Assembly: GCA_902622795.1 (NCBI GenBank)
Contig: CACNRD010000007.1
Span: 1-58,266 of the forward strand
Length of the DNA stretch: 58,266 nucleotides
Reading direction: 5' to 3'
DNA from: an uncultured Pelagibacteraceae bacterium
GTDB lineage: Bacteria > Pseudomonadota > Alphaproteobacteria > Pelagibacterales > Pelagibacteraceae
In this document: positions 15,217-23,975 of the stretch, one piece after another
Position numbering within the stretch: position 1 is the stretch's first letter
How the letters are laid out: the number at the start of each line of letters is the position of its first letter
Translations under genes and position numbers: made by a program
Notes under the pieces: generated by a model
The model's database searches: none
What the model was told of the DNA's origin: nothing
The model's input: only the letters and a program-made list of their open reading frames with translations

Positions 15217-16202
15217 GATAATATTGATAAAAATTTACTGACTATTTTTTCTGAATTTATTTTATCTTTACCCAATGTATTATGAGAGACCATTTTCTCA
15301 CCGTCAGGTATAATTGGGTACATGTTTGTTGAATAAGATCCATAAATTAAAGGAGAGTCAGCCATTAATGTAATAGTTTTAACGCCAAGGGCTGAGGATA
15401 AATGCGCAAAGCTAGTATCATTACAAATTGCTATATTACAATTTTTTATCAATGGTAAAGTTTCTTTAATTGAATAATTATCTAATGCAACACATTGGTC
15501 TTTGAACTCAGTATTTAAGATTTCATTTAAAATTTTCTGTTCACCTTCATCTTTACCAGTAGCCAGAAAAAATCTGCATTTTTTCATATTTTTAATTTTT
15601 TTCATAAATTCCAAAAAAGTTTTTGCAGGAATTCTTTTTGTTGGTCCAGATCCACCAATAGCAAGCAGGATATTAATTTCATCTGGTTTGATATTTAACT
15701 TTTCAGATGTTTCTCTAATTAAGTTTTTATTAATTTGAATTTCAGGATTTTCATTAACATCAACATCCAAATTATCTTTGATTAATTTTTTTGCAGCACC
15801 AATGATATGCTGATTTTTTTTCTCAAAAAGAGGATATTGATAAATTTTTTTAATACCTGCTAATCTTGAGATTAAATTAAATCTTAACGAGGAATTAAAA
15901 ATAAAAACTTTTTCAAAATTATATTTATTTAGCTCTCCTGCTAATTTGATGGAACCTAATATTCCATCATTTTTTTTTTGGTAAATTACTTGATCGATAT
16001 AGGTTGTTTGATTTAAAAATTCCTCAGCTTTTGAGCTTGTTTTTGTGAGTAAACTAACTGGAGATTTAAACTTTCTTGATATTCCTTTGATAAATGGAAG
16101 ATAAATTACCGTATCACCAATACCCATCTTATTTTGAATAGCTAATATTTTCACAAGTAATTTATAAACTTTACTAATTGGTTTTTTTATATAAATTTTC
16201 AA
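15213..16202 (-). CDS. Glycosyltransferase family 9 (heptosyltransferase-like)
   Basis: The GT-B enzyme has the GT9 N-terminal loop KMGIGDTVIYLPF and the C-terminal acceptor/donor motif ICNDTSFAHLSSALGVKTI, where the Asp/His pair of heptosyltransferases lies. It would transfer a sugar, probably a heptose or relative, to lipopolysaccharide core at the cytoplasmic membrane face. The start is unclear. I use TTG at 16202, two bases from the divergent aldolase start. GTG at 16154 (giving a KILAIQNKMGIGD N-terminus) fits the family equally well. The longer in-frame extension to 16286 is antisense to the aldolase gene and rejected. Donor and acceptor sugars are not determined by the sequence. Confidence 0.85.
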   Translation of the reverse strand: MKIYIKKPISKVYKLLVKILAIQNKMGIGDTVIYLPFIKGISRKFKSPVSLLTKTSSKAEEFLNQTTYIDQVIYQKKNDGILGSIKLAGELNKYNFEKVFIFNSSLRFNLISRLAGIKKIYQYPLFEKKNQHIIGAAKKLIKDNLDVDVNENPEIQINKNLIRETSEKLNIKPDEINILLAIGGSGPTKRIPAKTFLEFMKKIKNMKKCRFFLATGKDEGEQKILNEILNTEFKDQCVALDNYSIKETLPLIKNCNIAICNDTSFAHLSSALGVKTITLMADSPLIYGSYSTNMYPIIPDGEKMVSHNTLGKDKINSEKIVSKFLSILS

Positions 16203-16203
16203 T

Positions 16204-17088
16204 ATGAGCAAAATTAGTGGGATATATGCTGCTTCTATGTCAATTTTAAATGATGATTTGACATTAAATATTAAAAAAACCATCAAACATGCGGAAATGG
16301 TTATAGATAATGGTTGTCATGGGGCTGCAATTTTTGGAAGCACTGGGCAGGCTCAGTTAATTCCTGTTTCAGAAAAAATAGGTCTTTTAAATCAATTGGC
16401 ACAAAGCAAATATAAAGAAAAATACATGATTGGTACTGGATTAAATTCATTAGGAGAAACTATAAATTTAATGAGAGTTGCAAAATCTTTAAATTTTAAA
16501 AAATTTTTAATAATGCCTCCAGCTTATTATAAATACGGTGATAAAGAAGTGATAGAATTTTATAGTAAAATAGCCGAAGCAATTCCTGAGAGTGAAATAA
16601 TTCTTTATAATTTTGAAAAATTATGTGGTTATAAATTTAGTATGGAGTGTGTTGAAAAGCTTGTGTCAAAATATCCAAAAAATATTGTTGGAGTTAAAGA
16701 TAGTTCGTATAATTTGTTTGAAAATTTAAAAATAGATAATTTTTCAGTTTTACCAGGATCAGAGTCGAAATTATTAAAAGGGCTTGAATTAGGCTGCTCA
16801 GGTATCATTACTGCGACTTGTAATGTAACATCAAAATTAGCAAGAAAAGTATACGATGATTTTCAAAATGGAAATGAGCAAAAAGCCAATCATAAATTAT
16901 GTGATGTTAGAAGTGTTTTTGAAAAATATAATTTAATATCAGGACTACACACATACTTTGGAAAAAATAATGCATCTTACAAAAATTTATTACCTCCTCT
17001 AAGTATTTTAAATTCTGGAGAGGCAGAAGAATTAAATATTAATTTGGAAAGTTTAAATTTTTCAATCAATTCATCTTTGGCAGCTTGA
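16204..17088 (+). CDS. Dihydrodipicolinate synthase/N-acetylneuraminate lyase family aldolase, not classical DapA
   Basis: The 294-residue TIM-barrel class I aldolase uses a Schiff-base lysine, here Lys165 in VGVKDSSYN. The catalytic tyrosine is Tyr135 in LYNFEKLCGY, and the substrate-carboxylate loop is GSTGQ (45-49) instead of the usual GTTGE. The arginine that follows YNVPSR in true dihydrodipicolinate synthases is replaced by leucine, so lysine biosynthesis is doubtful. A 2-keto acid aldolase or dehydratase of a sugar acid or hydroxyproline-type compound is more likely. It begins one base from the glycosyltransferase start on the other strand and lies one base before the cyclopropane synthase gene. 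Family certain, substrate unknown. Confidence 0.85.
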   Translation: MSKISGIYAASMSILNDDLTLNIKKTIKHAEMVIDNGCHGAAIFGSTGQAQLIPVSEKIGLLNQLAQSKYKEKYMIGTGLNSLGETINLMRVAKSLNFKKFLIMPPAYYKYGDKEVIEFYSKIAEAIPESEIILYNFEKLCGYKFSMECVEKLVSKYPKNIVGVKDSSYNLFENLKIDNFSVLPGSESKLLKGLELGCSGIITATCNVTSKLARKVYDDFQNGNEQKANHKLCDVRSVFEKYNLISGLHTYFGKNNASYKNLLPPLSILNSGEAEELNINLESLNFSINSSLAA

Positions 17089-17089
17089 T

Positions 17090-18280
17090 ATGCAACTTGC
17101 AAGATTTTTAAATAGCGTTTTTAAGAAAGATGGTTTTATATTAATTGATGCAAATTCAAAAAGTTACATCATTGGAAATCCAAAAAAAGAAAATCCTATT
17201 AAACTTAAAATATTAAATAAAAAGCTGCACTATAAGTTATTACTTCATCCTGATCTTTATTTTGGTGAAGCATATACTGATGGAGAAGTTGTAATCGAAA
17301 ATGGAAGTCTTACAGATTTTTTAGATCTTGCACTTATGAATTTTGGAAGAGGAGATCTTAATTTCTTTAGTTATTTAATGAATAGATTAAGAGGATCTTA
17401 CAGATATCTAACAAATTTTAATTTTATAAAGAAATCAAAAATGAATGTTTCCCATCACTACGATATTTCAGATGATTTATATGATTTATTTTTAGATCCA
17501 AAAAGACAATACTCATGTGCTTATTTTAAAAATGAGAATGATACATTAGAGGATGCTCAAAATAACAAAATACAACACATCATAAAAAAATTAAACATTA
17601 AGCCAAATCAAAAAGTTTTAGATATTGGTTGTGGCTGGGGATCACTTGCAATTGACATAGCTAAAAGTACTAATTGTGAGGTAACGGGAATAACATTATC
17701 TGAAAATCAATTTAATTATTGTAAAAAAAAAGCAAAAGAGCTTAATCTTGAAAATCAACTCAACTTTAAGTTAATTGATTACAGAGAGCTTAATGAAAAA
17801 TTTGACAGAATAGTTAGCGTTGGAATGTTTGAACATGTAGGCAGAAAATTTTATCGTAAATTTTTCTCCCAGGTCGAAAAAATGCTGAAAGACGATGGGA
17901 TTTCACTCATACATACGATTGGATCAGTAAATCCACCCCGGGATCCTCATCCATGGATTACAAAATATATTTTTCCAGGTGGATATACGCCAAGTTTAAG
18001 CGAGGTTACTACCCCAATTGAAAAAGCTGGATTGATTGTTGCGGATATTGAAGTTTTAAGACTTCATTACTCTCATACTCTGAGACATTGGAAAGAAAAC
18101 TGTCTTAGAAATAAAGATAAAATAATTCAAATGTTTGATGAAAGATTTTTTAGGATGTGGGAATTCTATCTTGCAGGTTGTGAGATGGCATTTAAATGGG
18201 GCGATCAAGTTGTTTATCAATTTCAACTAACAAAAAATTACAGATCTACTCCAGTTACAAGAGACTATATTTATCAATAA
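17090..18280 (+). CDS. cfa: Cyclopropane-fatty-acyl-phospholipid synthase family methyltransferase
   Basis: The 396-residue protein has an N-terminal lipid-binding domain (about 1-110) and a class I SAM-dependent methyltransferase domain with VLDIGCGWGSLAIDIA (about 176-191). Further motifs are NVSHHYDISDDLYDLFLD, YSCAYF, the bicarbonate-site region VSVGMFEHVGRKFYRKFF and the C-terminal FRMWEFYLAGCEMAF. It adds a methylene bridge to unsaturated phospholipid acyl chains at the inner membrane. Some homologues make other branched or unsaturated lipids, so the exact product is not certain. It is cotranscribed with the aldolase and the lysine-rich gene downstream. Confidence 0.92.
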   Translation: MQLARFLNSVFKKDGFILIDANSKSYIIGNPKKENPIKLKILNKKLHYKLLLHPDLYFGEAYTDGEVVIENGSLTDFLDLALMNFGRGDLNFFSYLMNRLRGSYRYLTNFNFIKKSKMNVSHHYDISDDLYDLFLDPKRQYSCAYFKNENDTLEDAQNNKIQHIIKKLNIKPNQKVLDIGCGWGSLAIDIAKSTNCEVTGITLSENQFNYCKKKAKELNLENQLNFKLIDYRELNEKFDRIVSVGMFEHVGRKFYRKFFSQVEKMLKDDGISLIHTIGSVNPPRDPHPWITKYIFPGGYTPSLSEVTTPIEKAGLIVADIEVLRLHYSHTLRHWKENCLRNKDKIIQMFDERFFRMWEFYLAGCEMAFKWGDQVVYQFQLTKNYRSTPVTRDYIYQ

Positions 18281-18308
18281 ATTATTGATAGATATAAATC
18301 TTCTTGAA

Positions 18309-19520
18309 ATGAAAAAAAAATCAAAAAAATCAAAAAAATCAAAAAAAATTAAAAAAAAGGTTAAACTTAAAAATGTCAGAAATACCAAAACATTAAGAAA
18401 AAAAGTAAAAAAAAATATTTCTAAAATAAAAAATAAACCTAAAATAAAAAATAAATTAAAAAAAAATAAAGTTAAGAGTTATAAAAAAATTAAAAAATCT
18501 ATTACTGTCAAAGTAAAAAAAAAAGATAGTTTTATTTTAAAACTAATTAATTTTCAAAATTCACTTAAGCCTGAATTTAAAATAAAATTAAATTTAAATT
18601 TTGAAAAATATATTCAAGGTTTTTTTGACAAAATTGCTAATACTATCGATCAGTACAGAGTAATTAAAAAAGATGAAGCCAGAAGAATAAAAGTAGAAAA
18701 ACAAGAAAACGAAAGAATAGAAAAAATTAAGAGAGAAGAGGAAAAACAAAAACAAGAAGATTTAAAATTTAAATTAAAAGAAGAGACATTAAAAGAAGAA
18801 ATCAAAATTGAAAAACAAAGAACAAAAGACATAAAATTATTCTTACGAAAAGAGCAAGCATTATTAAGAATTGAACAGGCTGAGAAACAAAAACAATTTT
18901 TACAAAAATTAAGATTAGATAAACAAATTGAAAAATTTAGAGTTAGAGAAGTTAAAGAATTAGAAAAACTTGAAAAAATTTCTTTAAAAGAGAAAAGGGA
19001 GGATTATGCTGGTCTTCAACAAAGAATAGAAAAATTAAAAGAGAAATATCGAGTAATAAGAGACCAAAAAATTAAGGAAAGGGTGGAGGCTCTAGGAGTA
19101 AAAATTCAAGGAGACGAAGATAGAGAAACGCTTCTTCAAAAAGAAAAAGAATACACAATAGCAAGACAAAAAATAGAATTCTCTTTGGAAAGTTTTTATA
19201 GAAGTGCAAGTAGTTTAGTTTTCCAATTAAACAAAAGACACGTAACAAGACATATGTCGATTTTCAGGTGTATCGATAGAAGATTTGAGACAGGTGAGAT
19301 TTTTGTTAAATGGGATGAAGCAGCTGATGATGAATGGTTATTATTGATATACATTAAAAATAATTCACCAGACGAAGGTATAGTTATTGAAGACAAAACA
19401 AATCCTGAAAAAAATATTTCTCATGAATTCAAAAATAATGAAATTTTCAAGGCATCAGACACTATGGTAGACTCCTTAACTCAGCTTATTGGGAGAAAAA
19501 GAGCCAAAAATGTCAATTAA
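18309..19520 (+). CDS. Lysine-rich coiled-coil protein of unknown function with a C-terminal globular domain
   Basis: I do not recognise this 403-residue protein. Residues 1-75 are extremely lysine-rich (histone-tail-like) and begin with three KKS repeats. Residues about 75-110 contain short hydrophobic patches (FILKLINFQNS, FEKYIQGFFDKI). About 115-300 form a long, highly charged, probably coiled-coil helix of alternating K/E blocks. The last ~110 residues are a compact non-repetitive domain with ITLQ-free aromatic and acidic motifs (RHMSIFRCIDRRFETGEIFVKW, trimmed here: RCIDRRFETGEIFVKWDE). There is no signal peptide or clear membrane span, so binding to nucleic acid, ribosomes or membrane phosphates through the tail is a guess. 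The ATG at 18309 follows ttcttgaa; a TTG at 18285 adds eight residues. It lies 28 bases after cfa and 30 bases before a small membrane protein. Confidence 0.75.
   Translation: MKKKSKKSKKSKKIKKKVKLKNVRNTKTLRKKVKKNISKIKNKPKIKNKLKKNKVKSYKKIKKSITVKVKKKDSFILKLINFQNSLKPEFKIKLNLNFEKYIQGFFDKIANTIDQYRVIKKDEARRIKVEKQENERIEKIKREEEKQKQEDLKFKLKEETLKEEIKIEKQRTKDIKLFLRKEQALLRIEQAEKQKQFLQKLRLDKQIEKFRVREVKELEKLEKISLKEKREDYAGLQQRIEKLKEKYRVIRDQKIKERVEALGVKIQGDEDRETLLQKEKEYTIARQKIEFSLESFYRSASSLVFQLNKRHVTRHMSIFRCIDRRFETGEIFVKWDEAADDEWLLLIYIKNNSPDEGIVIEDKTNPEKNISHEFKNNEIFKASDTMVDSLTQLIGRKRAKNVN
18321..18347 (+). repeat. Three tandem 9-bp repeats (TCAAAAAAA) at the start of the lysine-rich gene
   Basis: Three head-to-tail copies of TCAAAAAAA encode three S-K-K units. 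Each unit keeps the reading frame, so slippage would change tail length by three residues, whereas slippage within an A-run would shift frame. Confidence 0.8.
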
Positions 19521-19550
19521 TAGAACTAAATACATTTGGTAGTATTAACA

Positions 19551-19844
19551 ATGCTTTTTGGAATTATTTTAATGGTTACTCTCTTCATAATTTTAACTTA
19601 CGTTCTTTCATGGATAAAGTATTTTAATAGTCTGGATCCTAGACTAGGTCAATCAACTTGGCGGTGGAGCTATGATTACCCAGTAATTGGAGTAAGAGAC
19701 TTTTCAGATTTAGATGATAGAGAGTTTGTTAAGTTAAGAAGAAAAAGAAATAGAATAATAACATTGATGTACTCTATTGTATTAATAATGTTTATGCTCT
19801 CAATGTCATTACTAAGTGAAATAATGATATTTTTTTTAGCTTAG
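19551..19844 (+). CDS. Small two-helix membrane protein of unknown function
   Basis: The 97-residue protein has one hydrophobic helix at each end (about 1-20 and 73-97). Between them is a polar loop with a WRWSYDYPVIGVRDFSDLDDREFVKLRRKRNR stretch, of which the tryptophans, the DFSDLDD acidic run and the KLRRKRNR basic run are the visible features. I do not recognise the family. The ATG at 19551 is chosen over a TTG at 19536. It follows the lysine-rich coiled-coil gene by 30 bases in the same direction, so the two may work together, and converges with the DUF393 gene through a 4-base TTAG overlap of stop codons. Confidence 0.7.
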   Translation: MLFGIILMVTLFIILTYVLSWIKYFNSLDPRLGQSTWRWSYDYPVIGVRDFSDLDDREFVKLRRKRNRIITLMYSIVLIMFMLSMSLLSEIMIFFLA

Positions 19845-20188
19845 TTTCTCAATTGTTTCTTATTTTTGAGATATAGAAAATAAGCAACAATCTCATATAC
19901 ATAATTAAAAATTGTAAAAATTATTGGAAGTTTAAAAAATTTATATAAAAATCTATATTTAGGTATTTTCTGCCAAACATACAAAAAAGCTTCAGCTCCC
20001 TCTAAAACTTTATCGTTATCTCTCACATGTAAACGTCTCAAAAGCTGCTTATTATTTTTGTTTGTCTCTTTTTCTGCCATTTCATTGTTAGTGATATCTA
20101 TCCAATCTATTTCCTCTACTTTTTCTTTTTTATATAAATTTATTTCAGATCTACAAATTTTACAGGAATTGTTGAAATATACTTTCAT
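19841..20188 (-). CDS. DCC-family (DUF393) thiol-disulfide oxidoreductase-like protein
   Basis: The 115-residue protein opens with YFNNSCKICRSEI, placing a CxxC pair (Cys9, Cys12) at the end of the first strand as in the thioredoxin-like DCC family. The later GAEAFLYVWQKIPKYRFLYKF segment is also typical of DUF393. A C-terminal hydrophobic helix (IFNYVYEIVAYFLYL) may associate with the membrane. Redox activity is inferred from the motif; partners are unknown. The ATG at 20188 is chosen because the family begins directly with this strand; an in-frame ATG at 20224 adds 12 residues with no family likeness. It diverges from tldD. Confidence 0.85.
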   Translation of the reverse strand: MKVYFNNSCKICRSEINLYKKEKVEEIDWIDITNNEMAEKETNKNNKQLLRRLHVRDNDKVLEGAEAFLYVWQKIPKYRFLYKFFKLPIIFTIFNYVYEIVAYFLYLKNKKQLRN

Positions 20189-20273
20189 ATTAAAATAATT
20201 ATCCTTTAACAGGCTTTTGTACATGTGTAAAAAGAGCAGTTGAAAAGAGAATATAAACCTTTATGTAATTCTT

Positions 20274-21686
20274 ATGAGTAATTTCTTTGATAAATCAGAT
20301 TTGGCAAGAAAAGATGCTGAAAATATAGTCTCAGATACTTTAAAAAATTGTGACGATGGAGAGTTGTATTTAGAGGACTCAAAGTCAGAGTCAATAATCT
20401 TAGATGACAATAAAATTAAGAGCTCGAATTATAGTTCAGACTTAGGTTTTGGATTTAGGGCTGTCTCAGAGGAAGTAGTTGCTTACTCCTACTCAAATGA
20501 AATATCAAAGGAATCTTTGAAAAATTCAGCAGAAAATCTTCAGTCAACACTTAAATCAATTAAAGGTACTTATAAGAGTGAGATACCAAAATCTAATAAA
20601 AAATTTTATGATGATATAAATCCCATAGAACAAAAAACTTTAAATTCAAAGCTGGAAGTTTTAAATAAAGTTAACGATTATTTAAGAAAAAAAGATGGAG
20701 CTGTAAAACAGGTTACAGCAAATTTTTTAGGTGAACATAAATCAATTGAAATAATCAGATCAGGTGGTGAGGCAATTACGGACATTAGACCATTAATTAG
20801 ATTTAATGTTTCAGTAATGCTTGAAAAAAATGGCAGAAAAGAAACAGGTGTGTATGGCATTGGAGGCAGACAGTCTTATGATGATTATCTAAAAAATGAT
20901 AATTGGAAAAGTGTGTGTGAAGAGGCTTTTAGAATTGCTTCAGTAAATTTAGAAAGTAAACCCGCACCAGCTGGTGAAATGAAAGTTGTTTTAGGACCAG
21001 GTTGGCCAGCAATACTTATTCATGAAGCTATAGGACATGGTTTAGAGGGTGATTTTAATAGAAAAAAAACTTCAGCATTTCATAACCTTATGGGGCAAAA
21101 AGTTGCAAGTGAAGGGGTCACAATTGTTGATGATGGCACGATAGATAATAGAAGAGGTAGTCTTACTATAGATGACGAAGGTACACCAACTGAAAAAACT
21201 GTTTTAATTGAAAACGGAATTTTGAAAAATTTTATGCAAGACCGACTGAATGCTCGTTTAATGAAAACAAGATCAACTGGCTCAGGAAGAAGAGAAAACT
21301 ACAGACACGTAGTTCTACCGAGAATGAGAAATACAATGATGTTAAGTGGAAAGCAAACTCAAGATGAGATGATCAAATCTGTTGATAAAGGTATTTTTGC
21401 AGTTAGCTTTGGGGGTGGACAAGTAGATATTACCTCAGGAAAATTTGTTTTTAATTGTACAGAGGCCTATGAAATTTTTAATGGAAAAATTGGTTCACCA
21501 ATAAAGGGAGCAACATTAATAGGAGATGGCCCATCAATTTTAAAGGAAGTTTCAATGGTTGGTAATGACATGAAAATGGATCCAGGAATTGGAACTTGTG
21601 GAAAAGCAGGTCAAGGAGTTCCAGTCGGTGTAGCGCAGCCATCCATACTAATTGATAAGATGACAGTTGGTGGAACAAAGCTTTAA
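20274..21686 (+). CDS. tldD: TldD metalloprotease subunit
   Basis: The 470-residue partner of TldE/PmbA carries the catalytic HEAIGHGLEGD, a HExxxH zinc motif at 250-255. GPGWPAILIHEAIGHG, NGILKNFMQDRLNARL, TGSGRRENYRHVVLPRMRN and the late KGATLIGDGPSIL block are standard. The TldD-TldE heterodimer degrades unfolded peptides and helps mature microcin B17-like or other peptides and CcdA antitoxin in Escherichia coli. In an organism without such targets a general peptidase role is likely. The next gene, pmbA, starts after a 3-base gap, so the complex is made from one transcript. Confidence 0.95.
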   Translation: MSNFFDKSDLARKDAENIVSDTLKNCDDGELYLEDSKSESIILDDNKIKSSNYSSDLGFGFRAVSEEVVAYSYSNEISKESLKNSAENLQSTLKSIKGTYKSEIPKSNKKFYDDINPIEQKTLNSKLEVLNKVNDYLRKKDGAVKQVTANFLGEHKSIEIIRSGGEAITDIRPLIRFNVSVMLEKNGRKETGVYGIGGRQSYDDYLKNDNWKSVCEEAFRIASVNLESKPAPAGEMKVVLGPGWPAILIHEAIGHGLEGDFNRKKTSAFHNLMGQKVASEGVTIVDDGTIDNRRGSLTIDDEGTPTEKTVLIENGILKNFMQDRLNARLMKTRSTGSGRRENYRHVVLPRMRNTMMLSGKQTQDEMIKSVDKGIFAVSFGGGQVDITSGKFVFNCTEAYEIFNGKIGSPIKGATLIGDGPSILKEVSMVGNDMKMDPGIGTCGKAGQGVPVGVAQPSILIDKMTVGGTKL

Positions 21687-21689
21687 GTA

Positions 21690-23006
21690 ATGATTAAAGA
21701 TCACAAGTTTTTAAATGCTAAAGCTTCTTTTTGTTTAGATATAGCAAAAAAACTTGGAGCAACTGATGCTAGTGTAACGATAGGACATGGAGTCTCAGAA
21801 ACTGTTAACTTTAGAAACAAAAAATTAGATGAGTCTAATAGATCTGACGATTTAGCATTTAGTATTGATATTTACATAGGTAAAAAAAAATCTTCAATTT
21901 CTTCCTCAAACTTATTAGATGATAATTTAAAAAATCTTATTGAAAAATGTTTTGAAACTACAAAAAATACACCAGAGGATGAATTTAATTCGTTGCCAGA
22001 TAAAAATCTATTAGCAAAAAACATAAAAAATTTAAATTTATTTGATGAAACTCACGTAAAAAATGAAAAAAAAATTAGTTATTTAAAAGAGCTAGAAGAT
22101 ACAGCGTCTGAAGATAAAAAAATAATTAATACAGAGTCCAGTTTTACTGAAAATAAATCAAATTATCTTTTAGCAAATAGTGATGGCTTTTGTGGGAGTT
22201 TTAAAAAATCATCATTTTCAGCTTCATGTGTAACAGTTGCTAAAGATGAGAAAAGTATGGAGAGAGACTATGAATATTCCAGTAAAAGATTTTTTAGTGA
22301 AATAAAAGATCCAAAAGTTCTTGGTAAATTAGCAAGTCATCAAACAATAAGAAAACTTGGTCCAGATAAAATAGGAAGCGAAAAATTAAGTATAATTTTT
22401 GATAAAAGAATCGCTAAAAATATTTTAAATGCTTTTGCAGGTGCGATATCATCTTCAGCTATTGCAAGAGGAACATCATTCCTTAAGGACAAAGTGAATA
22501 AACAGGTATTTTCTGACCGAATAAATATTGTTGATAAGCCAGATATTATCAAAGGTTTAGGGTCCCGAAATTTTGATGCAGAGGGAGTAAAATCTGAAAC
22601 CTTAAATCTGGTGGAACAGGGCATTTTAAAAAATTATCTTTTAGACACTTATAATGGCAAAAAATTAAACTTAAAATCTAATGGAAGAGCAGGAGGAACT
22701 ACAAATTTATACTTAGAAAATGGAAAAGTAACTTTTGAGGAATTGTTAAAGAGTAATTCAAAAAGTATTTATGTTACTGAAACTATAGGTCATGGAAGTA
22801 ACTTAGTAACTGGAGACTACTCAGTAGGTGCAACAGGTTTTTTGGTTGAAGATGGTGAATTTAAATATCCTGTTAGTGAAATAACAATTGCAGGAAATTT
22901 TAAGGATATGTTTAAAAATATATTTTTAGCAAATGATTTAGATTTTGAATATTCTACGAACTCACCAACCATGATGATTGAAGGCATGACAGTTGCTGGT
23001 AAATGA
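21690..23006 (+). CDS. pmbA: TldE/PmbA metalloprotease partner subunit
   Basis: The 438-residue protein has the U62/TldE fold but no HExxxH motif, as expected for the non-catalytic half of the complex. Recognisable segments are the AFAGAISSSAIARGTSFL stretch, GSRNFDAEGVKSETLNLVE, LDTYNGKKLNLKSNGRA and VTETIGHGSNLVTGDYSVGA. It lies 3 bases after tldD and its stop TGA overlaps the ATG of the following flavoprotein gene (ATGA). The pairing with tldD is the common arrangement and supports both calls. Confidence 0.94.
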   Translation: MIKDHKFLNAKASFCLDIAKKLGATDASVTIGHGVSETVNFRNKKLDESNRSDDLAFSIDIYIGKKKSSISSSNLLDDNLKNLIEKCFETTKNTPEDEFNSLPDKNLLAKNIKNLNLFDETHVKNEKKISYLKELEDTASEDKKIINTESSFTENKSNYLLANSDGFCGSFKKSSFSASCVTVAKDEKSMERDYEYSSKRFFSEIKDPKVLGKLASHQTIRKLGPDKIGSEKLSIIFDKRIAKNILNAFAGAISSSAIARGTSFLKDKVNKQVFSDRINIVDKPDIIKGLGSRNFDAEGVKSETLNLVEQGILKNYLLDTYNGKKLNLKSNGRAGGTTNLYLENGKVTFEELLKSNSKSIYVTETIGHGSNLVTGDYSVGATGFLVEDGEFKYPVSEITIAGNFKDMFKNIFLANDLDFEYSTNSPTMMIEGMTVAGK

Positions 23007-23974
23007 GAAATTTTTGTGTAATTGGCTCAGGAATTTCTGGAGCGACTATCGCTAATCTTCTAAGCAAAAAACACTCTGTAGATTTGTATGATAAGGCAAG
23101 AGGACCTGGTGGCAGATCTTCATTCAAAAGAATAGATGAAAAGAGAGGATTTGACCATGGGGCTCAATATTTTTCTCCAAAAAGTGTGGAGTTTAAGAAG
23201 TTTACAAAAATGCTTATAGAGAAAAAAATACTAAAACTTTGGGGTGGAAATCATAAATTTTTAAGTGACAAAAAAAAAGAAAACAAAAAGCACATCAAGA
23301 TTATTGGCACAAAAGGAAATAGCGATATTAGCAAATATCTATTAAAGGATATTAAGTGTAATTTTCAGACTGAGCTTAAAAAAATAAGTTTTTCAAATAA
23401 AAAATGGAATTTAACATTTAGCGATGGAATGATTAAGACTTACGAAAATTTAATTTTAACTTGTCCATTTCCTCAATTAAAAAAATTATCTAAAAAATAT
23501 ATTCAAAATTCTTTCATCAGAGAAAAAATTAAGATGGATGCTAATATCACTGTTTTAATAGAAATAAAAAAAACTAATTTAAATTTAAGTAGTTTTTTAT
23601 TTAATGATAAAATTTTAGGTTGGGCTGGTTATGAAAATAGCAAGAAAAGATTTAAGAGTAAAACTGATCTTTGGACTTTACAAAGTACTTTTAATTGGGC
23701 AAATAAAAAAATAAAACAAAATAAAGTAAATAAAAAAATTAATTCCAAAATTTTGATCAATAAATTTTTTCAATTATCAGGAATAAAGAGAACAAAAATA
23801 CTTTTTTCATTAAATCATGGATGGATGTATTCTTCAAATTCAAACCCTTTAAAATTAAAAAGTTATTGGAATTCTAAATTAAATCTAGGTGTATGTGCAG
23901 ATTGGTTTAATGGACCAAGATTTGAGTCAGGATGGATAAGTGCAAATGATCTATATAAGAAAATAAATAGGTAA
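23003..23974 (+). CDS. FAD/NAD(P)-dependent amine-oxidase-like oxidoreductase (renalase-type, COG3380-like)
   Basis: The 323-residue flavoprotein has an N-terminal Rossmann dinucleotide motif VIGSGISGATIANLL, the acidic ribose-binding end YDKARGPGGRSSF, and DHGAQYF. These are typical of renalase and COG3380 oxidoreductases. C-terminal GVCADWFNGPRFESGWISANDL closes the FAD site. Substrate unknown; bacterial renalase-like enzymes oxidise off-pathway isomers of NAD(P)H, which is one option. Very lysine-rich in its middle third, like other long proteins here. It is translationally coupled to pmbA by an ATGA overlap and converges on the DUF6134-like gene with one base between the stops. Confidence 0.85.
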   Translation: MRNFCVIGSGISGATIANLLSKKHSVDLYDKARGPGGRSSFKRIDEKRGFDHGAQYFSPKSVEFKKFTKMLIEKKILKLWGGNHKFLSDKKKENKKHIKIIGTKGNSDISKYLLKDIKCNFQTELKKISFSNKKWNLTFSDGMIKTYENLILTCPFPQLKKLSKKYIQNSFIREKIKMDANITVLIEIKKTNLNLSSFLFNDKILGWAGYENSKKRFKSKTDLWTLQSTFNWANKKIKQNKVNKKINSKILINKFFQLSGIKRTKILFSLNHGWMYSSNSNPLKLKSYWNSKLNLGVCADWFNGPRFESGWISANDLYKKINR

Positions 23975-23975
23975 A

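Noticed and set aside
20215-20232. Palindrome-like TTTTGTACATGTGTAAAA between the DUF393 gene and tldD
   Set aside because: Only the central ACATGT and outer T/A runs are symmetric; the GT pairs break the symmetry, and such A/T-flanked hexamers are common here.
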